From Pseudomonadota bacterium (GTDB taxonomy: Bacteria; Pseudomonadota; Gammaproteobacteria; Steroidobacterales; Woeseiaceae), in contig JADFKA010000032.1 in NCBI GenBank assembly GCA_022565135.1, forward strand, positions 316-11,315: DNA of 11,000 bases, read 5' to 3'. Every line of letters begins with the position of its first letter. Position 1 is the stretch's first letter. A program made the translations under genes and the position numbers. The notes beneath the pieces are model-generated. The model was not told the origin of the DNA, searched no databases, and saw nothing but the letters and a program-made list of their open reading frames with translations. Of the stretch, positions 6,434 through 11,000 are shown one piece after another.

Positions 6434-6448
6434 GAGCCCGCTCCTACA
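6429..6448. terminator. Palindromic bidirectional terminator containing both flanking stop codons
   Basis: TGTAGGAGCCCGCTCCTACA has perfect 9-bp arms around CC. The plus-strand LON-domain gene stops at TAG 6431-6433 in the left arm. The minus-strand hemL stops at TAG (CTA, 6444-6446) in the right arm. The hairpin is GC-rich and symmetrically placed between convergent genes, but lacks a T tract, so it may act by blocking read-through or protecting RNA 3' ends. Similar TGTAGGAG... palindromes are common intergenic repeats in gammaproteobacteria such as Pseudomonas. Confidence 0.6.
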
Positions 6449-7712
6449 GAGTCGCAAATACCTTAGCCGCTGCCGCTAGTGTCTTGCTGATCTCCTTGTC
6501 ACCGTGTGCGGCGGAAACAAAACCTGCCTCGAATGCCGAAGGCGCAAGGTACACACCTTCGGCAAGCATGCCGTGAAAGAATGCCTTGAATCGATTGATG
6601 TCCGCACTCGCAATCTGTGCAAAGCGCCGCACAGGTCCGGCGCTTGTAAAGACGAAACCAAACATGCCGCCGGCGTGTTCTACGGCCAGCGGAATGCCGG
6701 CATCTTTCGCTGCAGCGGCAAGCCCTTGCGTGAGTTGTTGTGTTCGTTCGCCAAGGGACTCGTAAAAACCAGGTGTGTCGATTTGCTCCAGCGTTGCAAG
6801 CCCAGCGGCCATTGCGACAGGGTTGCCCGACAACGTGCCGGCCTGGTAGACGGGGCCGTCGGGCGCGATGCTGGACATGATGTCCGCACGGCCGCCGAAT
6901 GCCGCTGCAGGCATGCCGCCGCCGATGATTTTGCCCAATGTCGTCAGATCTGGCTGCATATTGAATAGCGCCTGGGCGCCACCCTTGGCGACGCGGAACC
7001 CCGTCATGACCTCGTCGAAAATCAGAATTGCGCCCGACGCAGTGCATTGAGCGCGCAGAGTTTCGAGGAATCCAGCCTCGGGCGGCACCATATTCATATT
7101 GCCCGCGATCGGCTCGACAATGGCGCAAGCAATATCACCGCCGAATTTGGAGAATGCCTCATCTACGGCATCTGCGTCGTTGAAAGACAGTGTGATCGTA
7201 TGTTCGGCGAGCACGGCTGGAACGCCTGGTGAACTAGGCACACCTAATGTCAGCGCGCCCGAGCCAGCCTTGATGAGCAAAGAGTCAGAATGGCCGTGAT
7301 AACAACCTTCGAACTTGATAATTTTGTCACGGCCTGTGTGGCCGCGCGCGAGGCGAATCGCGCTCATCGTCGCCTCGGTTCCTGAACTCACCATGCGTAA
7401 TCTTTCGATCGAAGGCATCAGCGCGCAAATCTTTTCGGCAATTTGCGTCTCGAGTACGCACGGTGCGCCGAAACTAAGGCCTTGCTGCGCAGTGCTGACG
7501 ACGGCATCGATAACGACCGGATGAGTGTGTCCTAGAATCATCGGGCCCCATGATCCAACGTAGTCGATGTAACGCCGTCCATCTTCGGCTACCAGCCACG
7601 CACCTTTGGCGCTCGCAATAAAGACGGGTTCGCCACCAACTCCAGCAAAAGCGCGTACCGGTGAATTGACGCCGCCGGCGATGACCTGTCGTGCGTTTTC
7701 ATAGAGGCTCAT
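6444..7712 (-). CDS. hemL: Glutamate-1-semialdehyde 2,1-aminomutase
   Basis: HemL converts glutamate-1-semialdehyde to 5-aminolevulinate, completing the C5 route to haem and other tetrapyrroles. It is a PLP enzyme of aminotransferase class III. The protein starts at MSLYENARQVIAGGVNSPVRAF (7710-7712), with AGGCG 7 nt upstream, giving 422 residues, the usual length. Key features are SSGTEATMSAIRLARG (109-124), FEGCYHGHSD (134-143), FDEVMTGFR (232-240, Asp233 against the PLP ring nitrogen), TLGKIIGGGMP (258-268, Lys261 as Schiff-base lysine) and AGTLSGNPVAMAAG (291-304). The frame is open upstream to 7793, but that part overlaps the preceding gene and does not resemble the family. It starts 1 nt after the TraB/GumN stop, so it is the last gene of the metK operon. 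Confidence 0.97.
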   Translation of the reverse strand: MSLYENARQVIAGGVNSPVRAFAGVGGEPVFIASAKGAWLVAEDGRRYIDYVGSWGPMILGHTHPVVIDAVVSTAQQGLSFGAPCVLETQIAEKICALMPSIERLRMVSSGTEATMSAIRLARGHTGRDKIIKFEGCYHGHSDSLLIKAGSGALTLGVPSSPGVPAVLAEHTITLSFNDADAVDEAFSKFGGDIACAIVEPIAGNMNMVPPEAGFLETLRAQCTASGAILIFDEVMTGFRVAKGGAQALFNMQPDLTTLGKIIGGGMPAAAFGGRADIMSSIAPDGPVYQAGTLSGNPVAMAAGLATLEQIDTPGFYESLGERTQQLTQGLAAAAKDAGIPLAVEHAGGMFGFVFTSAGPVRRFAQIASADINRFKAFFHGMLAEGVYLAPSAFEAGFVSAAHGDKEISKTLAAAAKVFATL

Positions 7713-7713
7713 G

Positions 7714-8607
7714 CTAGTTCGCCTTTGCCGGCTGATGCATCTGTGTGATCTTGACGCCGCGTCGCGCAAGGAGCATAGGCACGCCGTCGTCACCGAGTAA
7801 GTGCGCGGCGCCCACGATCACCAGGTATTCATCGTTATCATCGAGCAATGCATCGATATCGTCGACCCAGCGTCGATTTCGATCCACGAGGAGCGTTTCA
7901 TAAATTTCGAGATCCTTGGCCATGTCTTGCAGAAAAAAATCCTCGAGATAACGCAGATCGCCAACACGCCACGCACGAATCAGATCGTCCATGACCTCCT
8001 CAATATCGGCGGTCTCGTCAAGCGTTTGCATCAATAATGCGCGCTGTGCTCTAAGAGACAGATCATCGAGGTAACCGATCTGCTGGGCAACGGTTTCAAG
8101 GCCGTGAATCTCCTTACCGTCTGCTACCGCTTTTGCTGAGAGATATTTTTCAATGCCATAGGCAGGATCGAAGCCCAGGCGAGCCAACATGAATTGCTCG
8201 ATAATAATTGCTGCCAGCCAGGGTTCACTTTTCGCCAGCATGGCGAACGGTATGTCGATCGCTGCGGCCTTGGCGGCGGCTCTCGCGTAAAGCGTATCCC
8301 CCATCAAATCGTGGAGCGTTGAGTCATCATTTGTGACGCCAAGTTGCGTGATAAGGCTCTGCATTTCGAACCCATCGATATCGTCCATGTCGAGTTCCAT
8401 GACCAGCACCTCTGCATCGTCGTACGCCGAATCAATGATCGCAGGCAATGGATGATCCTGTCTGCGCAACAGGTGCACCGACCCCAGAAGATATACGCGG
8501 TTGTTCGTGCCCTCAGCAACCCAGAGCGTGACCGGGTGTCCAGCGTCGTTTGCAAAGGCAATGATTGGTAATAACAGCAGGAACAGAAGTCTGCTCACGC
8601 TAGTCAT
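7714..8607 (-). CDS. TraB/GumN family protein, probably exported
   Basis: The 297-residue protein begins MTSVSRLLFLLLLPIIAFAND, a good signal peptide with a likely cleavage after AFA (residue 19), so it is probably periplasmic. The body matches the TraB/GumN (PF01963-type) family. It has VYLLGSVHLL (39-48, the conserved GSxH), VLVMELD (67-73), DPAYGIEKYL (147-156), GLETVAQQ (169-176), DRNRRWVDDI (242-251) and the C-terminal VGAAHLLGDDGV (265-276, the conserved GxxH). The paired GxxH motifs and Glu are related to TIKI-type metalloproteases, but the bacterial function is not settled. The start at 8605-8607 overlaps the upstream gene's end by 8 nt, signalling translational coupling. A longer frame to 8856 would lack the signal peptide at its start and is rejected. 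Confidence 0.85.
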   Translation of the reverse strand: MTSVSRLLFLLLLPIIAFANDAGHPVTLWVAEGTNNRVYLLGSVHLLRRQDHPLPAIIDSAYDDAEVLVMELDMDDIDGFEMQSLITQLGVTNDDSTLHDLMGDTLYARAAAKAAAIDIPFAMLAKSEPWLAAIIIEQFMLARLGFDPAYGIEKYLSAKAVADGKEIHGLETVAQQIGYLDDLSLRAQRALLMQTLDETADIEEVMDDLIRAWRVGDLRYLEDFFLQDMAKDLEIYETLLVDRNRRWVDDIDALLDDNDEYLVIVGAAHLLGDDGVPMLLARRGVKITQMHQPAKAN

Positions 8608-9352
8608 GATCGACCCAGACAAGCTCGCAATCATAGTGGCCGTCCGCATGCAGGCTAATGCGGCGATAAGCGGGCGGCTTATCGTCGACGGCAAATTCGT
8701 CGCTTTTTTGTGCAAACTGGCGACACGTTGACGGCGTACCGATGATCCGGATATCGCCATGAACGTCATCGTAGGGTTGGTGCACGTGACCGAAAACCAC
8801 GAGTCGAACGACTCCCGTTGTCGAAATCCGATCAAGAAACTCGTCGCTGTTTTCAAGTCCGACCAAATCGAGCCATTTGCTCCCTACCGCAACAGGAGGG
8901 TGATGCAGGCAAATCATGATGTGCGATGCCGCTGAGTCTGCAATCATTCCATCAAGCCGCGCGAGTTCCTGCGCAGAAACCAGGCCGCCGGCCTGTCCGG
9001 TGACGCAACTGTCGATGCCAGCGATTAGCCAGTTGCTGTGTTCGACAGAGTCACAGTAAAAAAAAGGTGGGGCCGAAAGAGTTTCACGCATTTTCGACCG
9101 AACGTCGTGATTACCAGGTAGGCAGTGGATGGGTAAATCGAGATCGCCGAGTAATTGACGGAATTGCTCGTAGGCACCCGTGCTGCCGTCCTGGATCAAG
9201 TCACCAGTCACGACGACAAGATCGGCGAACCAGTCACTGTTGCGATAATGTGCGAGTACCGAAGACAGTGATTCATAAGTCACTGTGTCGCGAAAATCGC
9301 CGCCTGGATCGGCGAACAAGTGCGGGTCCGTTAAGTGCAGAACCCGGAGCAA
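8600..9352 (-). CDS. cpdA: Calcineurin-like metallophosphoesterase, probable 3',5'-cAMP phosphodiesterase
   Basis: This is a class III cyclic nucleotide phosphodiesterase-like enzyme of 250 residues, near the CpdA length. All metal-binding motifs of the calcineurin-like fold are present: LTDPHLF (7-13, Asp9, His11), VTGDLIQDG (48-56, Asp51), LPGNHD (78-83, Asn81, His82), LHHPP (149-153) and FGHVHQ (187-192). The likely reaction is cAMP to AMP with a binuclear metal centre; another cyclic nucleotide or a phosphodiester is possible. The only start fitting the family (MLRVLHLTDPHLF) is TTG at 9350-9352. It has CAGG 8 nt upstream, inside the end of ahcY, and begins 2 nt after the ahcY stop. Expression is thus tied to ahcY. 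The position after ahcY, which releases adenosine, is suggestive but proves no link. Confidence 0.8.
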   Translation of the reverse strand: MLRVLHLTDPHLFADPGGDFRDTVTYESLSSVLAHYRNSDWFADLVVVTGDLIQDGSTGAYEQFRQLLGDLDLPIHCLPGNHDVRSKMRETLSAPPFFYCDSVEHSNWLIAGIDSCVTGQAGGLVSAQELARLDGMIADSAASHIMICLHHPPVAVGSKWLDLVGLENSDEFLDRISTTGVVRLVVFGHVHQPYDDVHGDIRIIGTPSTCRQFAQKSDEFAVDDKPPAYRRISLHADGHYDCELVWVDHD

Positions 9353-9354
9353 TT

Positions 9355-10668
9355 TTAATACCTGTAGTGCTCGGGTTTGAATGGTCCCTGTTTCGCGACG
9401 CCGATATATTCAGCCTGCTGGTCGGTCAGTTCTGTGAGCTTGACGCCGATTCGGTCGAGGTGCAGATGCGCGACCTTCTCGTCCAGGTGCTTCGGCAACA
9501 CGTAGACTTCGTTCTCGTATTTGCCTTGATTCTGCCATAGCTCGATCTGCGCGAGTACCTGATTCGTGAACGAATTGGACATGACGAAGCTCGGATGCCC
9601 GGTTGCGCAGCCAAGATTTACGAGGCGGCCTTCGGCGAGCAGGATAATGCGCTTGCCGTCGGGAAAGATAATGTGATCGACCTGGGGCTTGATGTTCTCC
9701 CACTCATACTTACTGAGGTATTCGACGTCGATTTCGTTGTCAAAGTGGCCGATGTTGCAGACGATAGTCTGGTCTTTCATGCGCTCCATCTGCGGACCAG
9801 TGACGACATGGTAGTTGCCAGTTGCGGTGACAACGATATCGGCCTGGTCGCAGACCTCGTCAAATCTGACGACTCGATATCCCTCCATTGCGGCCTGCAA
9901 TGCGCAAATCGGGTCGATCTCGGTGACCCAGACGGTCGCGCCGAGCCCCTTGAGCGACTGTGCACAGCCTTTGCCGACATCACCATAGCCGCAGACGATG
10001 GCGACCTTGCCAGCGATCATGACATCGGTCGCGCGCTTGATTCCGTCGACGAGCGACTCGCGGCAACCATACAGATTGTCGAATTTTGACTTGGTCACCG
10101 AGTCATTGACATTGAATGCAGGACACAACAGTGAGCCGTCCTTCATCATGTCGTACAAGCGCTTGACGCCTGTCGTCGTTTCCTCCGACAGACCGCGGAC
10201 ATCTTCCATCAACTGCGGATACTTGTCGTGCATTAAAAGCGTCAGGTCGCCGCCGTCATCAAGAAGCATATTGGGTGTCCAACCGTCCGGCCCATTGATG
10301 GTCTGTTCGACGCACCACCAGTATTCCTCTTCGGTTTCACCTTTCCAGGCGAAAACAGGTACGCCAGACTCCGCAATCGCGGCGGCGGCATGGTCCTGTG
10401 TCGAAAAAATATTGCATGATGACCAGCGAACGTCGGCGCCAAGTGCCTTGAGCGTCTGAATCAATACGGCTGTCTGAATCGTCATATGCAGGCAGCCGAC
10501 CAGGCGCACGCCCTCGAGCGGCGGTTGCCCGGCATGTTCCTTGCGCAACGCCATGAGTCCGGGCATCTCGGTTTCGGCGATCGCGATTTCCTTGCGCCCC
10601 CAGTCGGCGAGCGAAATATCGGCGACTTTGTAGTCGCTTGTCTGAATGGCAACGGCTTCGCTGCTCAT
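9355..10668 (-). CDS. ahcY: Adenosylhomocysteinase
   Basis: AhcY hydrolyses S-adenosylhomocysteine to adenosine and homocysteine, relieving product inhibition of methyltransferases. The 437-residue, NAD-dependent protein shows the substrate domain HMTIQTAVLIQTL (61-73), SSCNIFSTQDHAAAAI (83-98) and FNVNDSVTKSKFDN (185-198). Next come the NAD-binding GYGDVGKG (227-234), NIGHFDNEID (305-314) and HPSFVMSNSFTNQ (358-370). The C-terminus FKPEHYRY supplies Lys431 and Tyr435 to the neighbouring subunit's cofactor. The start at 10666-10668 has AGGAGA 6 nt upstream. It is co-directional with metK (24-nt gap) and with the phosphoesterase (2-nt gap). No room exists for an SAH riboswitch directly upstream, so any control must act at the metK promoter. 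Confidence 0.98.
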   Translation of the reverse strand: MSSEAVAIQTSDYKVADISLADWGRKEIAIAETEMPGLMALRKEHAGQPPLEGVRLVGCLHMTIQTAVLIQTLKALGADVRWSSCNIFSTQDHAAAAIAESGVPVFAWKGETEEEYWWCVEQTINGPDGWTPNMLLDDGGDLTLLMHDKYPQLMEDVRGLSEETTTGVKRLYDMMKDGSLLCPAFNVNDSVTKSKFDNLYGCRESLVDGIKRATDVMIAGKVAIVCGYGDVGKGCAQSLKGLGATVWVTEIDPICALQAAMEGYRVVRFDEVCDQADIVVTATGNYHVVTGPQMERMKDQTIVCNIGHFDNEIDVEYLSKYEWENIKPQVDHIIFPDGKRIILLAEGRLVNLGCATGHPSFVMSNSFTNQVLAQIELWQNQGKYENEVYVLPKHLDEKVAHLHLDRIGVKLTELTDQQAEYIGVAKQGPFKPEHYRY

Positions 10669-10692
10669 GCGGTTCTCCTGTTGGTGTTCAAT

Positions 10693-11000
10693 TCAGGCTG
10701 CGGCGTTGCCGCGCAACGCCTCGGCCATGTCTGTTTTTTCCCAGCTCAGATCGATGTCTTCGCGCCCAAAATGTCCGTAGGCAGCTGTCGCTTTGTAAAT
10801 TGGCCGAAGTAAATCAAGCATCTGTAGAATTCCGTACGGGGTCAGATCAAAATTGTCGCGAATCAAGACAATCAGCCTGTCATCGGACACCTTGCCAGTA
10901 CCGAAGGTTTGCACACTGATCGAGGTCGGTTCGGCCACGCCAATGGCGTACGAAACCTGAATCTCGCAGCGATCAGCCAGTCCTGCAGCGACGATGTTCT
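10693..11000 (-). CDS. metK: S-adenosylmethionine synthetase, C-terminal part (runs off the window)
   Basis: MetK makes S-adenosylmethionine from methionine and ATP. About the last 100 residues are visible. They read NIVAAGLADRCEIQVSYAIG, then VAEPTSISVQTFGTGKVSDD, a helix-rich stretch with NFDLTPYGILQMLDLLRPIY, and TAAYGHFGREDIDLSWEKTD, all characteristic of the third domain of MetK. The catalytic and metal-binding parts lie outside the window. It is the first visible gene of the metK-ahcY-phosphoesterase-TraB/GumN-hemL run. Gene order metK then ahcY is common in proteobacteria and joins SAM synthesis to SAH removal. Confidence 0.97.
   Translation of the reverse strand, partial: NIVAAGLADRCEIQVSYAIGVAEPTSISVQTFGTGKVSDDRLIVLIRDNFDLTPYGILQMLDLLRPIYKATAAYGHFGREDIDLSWEKTDMAEALRGNAAA

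Noticed and set aside
7713..7793. Longer hemL start
   Set aside because: The extra 27 residues overlap the TraB/GumN gene and are not found in HemL; the start at 7712 has a ribosome binding site.
8608..8856. Longer TraB/GumN start
   Set aside because: It overlaps the phosphoesterase gene in another frame and would bury the clear signal peptide.
9595..10089. Plus-strand frame of 164 codons opposite ahcY
   Set aside because: It is antisense to a very strongly conserved gene, resembles no protein, and is explained by codon bias of the other strand. The same applies to long antisense frames opposite pfp, hemL and the TraB/GumN gene.
10669..10692. SAH or SAM riboswitch before ahcY
   Set aside because: Only 24 nt separate metK and ahcY, too short for any known class; the metK leader is outside the window.

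Overview
The window is ordinary, densely coded chromosome from a proteobacterium, most likely an environmental Gammaproteobacterium. The pointers are mpl (murein peptide recycling, a Gram-negative trait), adenylate kinase with a gammaproteobacterial-style LID, RNase D, glutamate-based haem synthesis (hemL), and PPi-dependent phosphofructokinase next to a membrane pyrophosphatase. The last pair is typical of methylotrophic, sulfur-oxidising and some heterotrophic marine gammaproteobacteria. The lineage is inferred from gene content only. I find no tRNA, rRNA, CRISPR array, transposase, phage gene or defence system.

Left block (1-1711, minus strand): the start of hppA (membrane pyrophosphatase) lies downstream of pfp (PPi-type phosphofructokinase). 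Together they suggest a pyrophosphate-centred energy economy. The 342-bp gap 1712-2053 separates pfp from the divergent adk and holds a 160-bp nested inverted repeat (1874-2033), the most unusual non-coding structure in the window.

Middle block (2054-6433): adk (plus) converges on rnd (RNase D, minus) over a short gap with a hairpin. rnd is divergent from a plus-strand run: an unrecognised five-helix membrane protein, mpl (8 nt later), and a stand-alone LON substrate-binding-domain protein. The 50-bp rnd/membrane-protein gap carries a perfect 12-bp palindrome.

Right block (6444-11000, minus): a tightly packed run metK - ahcY - CpdA-like metallophosphoesterase - TraB/GumN protein - hemL, with gaps of 24 nt, 2 nt, an 8-nt overlap and 1 nt, almost certainly one operon. 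metK and ahcY form the S-adenosylmethionine / S-adenosylhomocysteine part of the methyl cycle. The phosphoesterase appears to start at TTG and to be translationally coupled to ahcY. hemL and the LON-domain gene converge so closely that both stop codons fall inside one 20-bp palindrome.

I see no convincing new biological system. The best leads are the nested inverted repeat upstream of adk, the unusual membership of the metK-ahcY operon, and the unrecognised membrane protein coupled to mpl.
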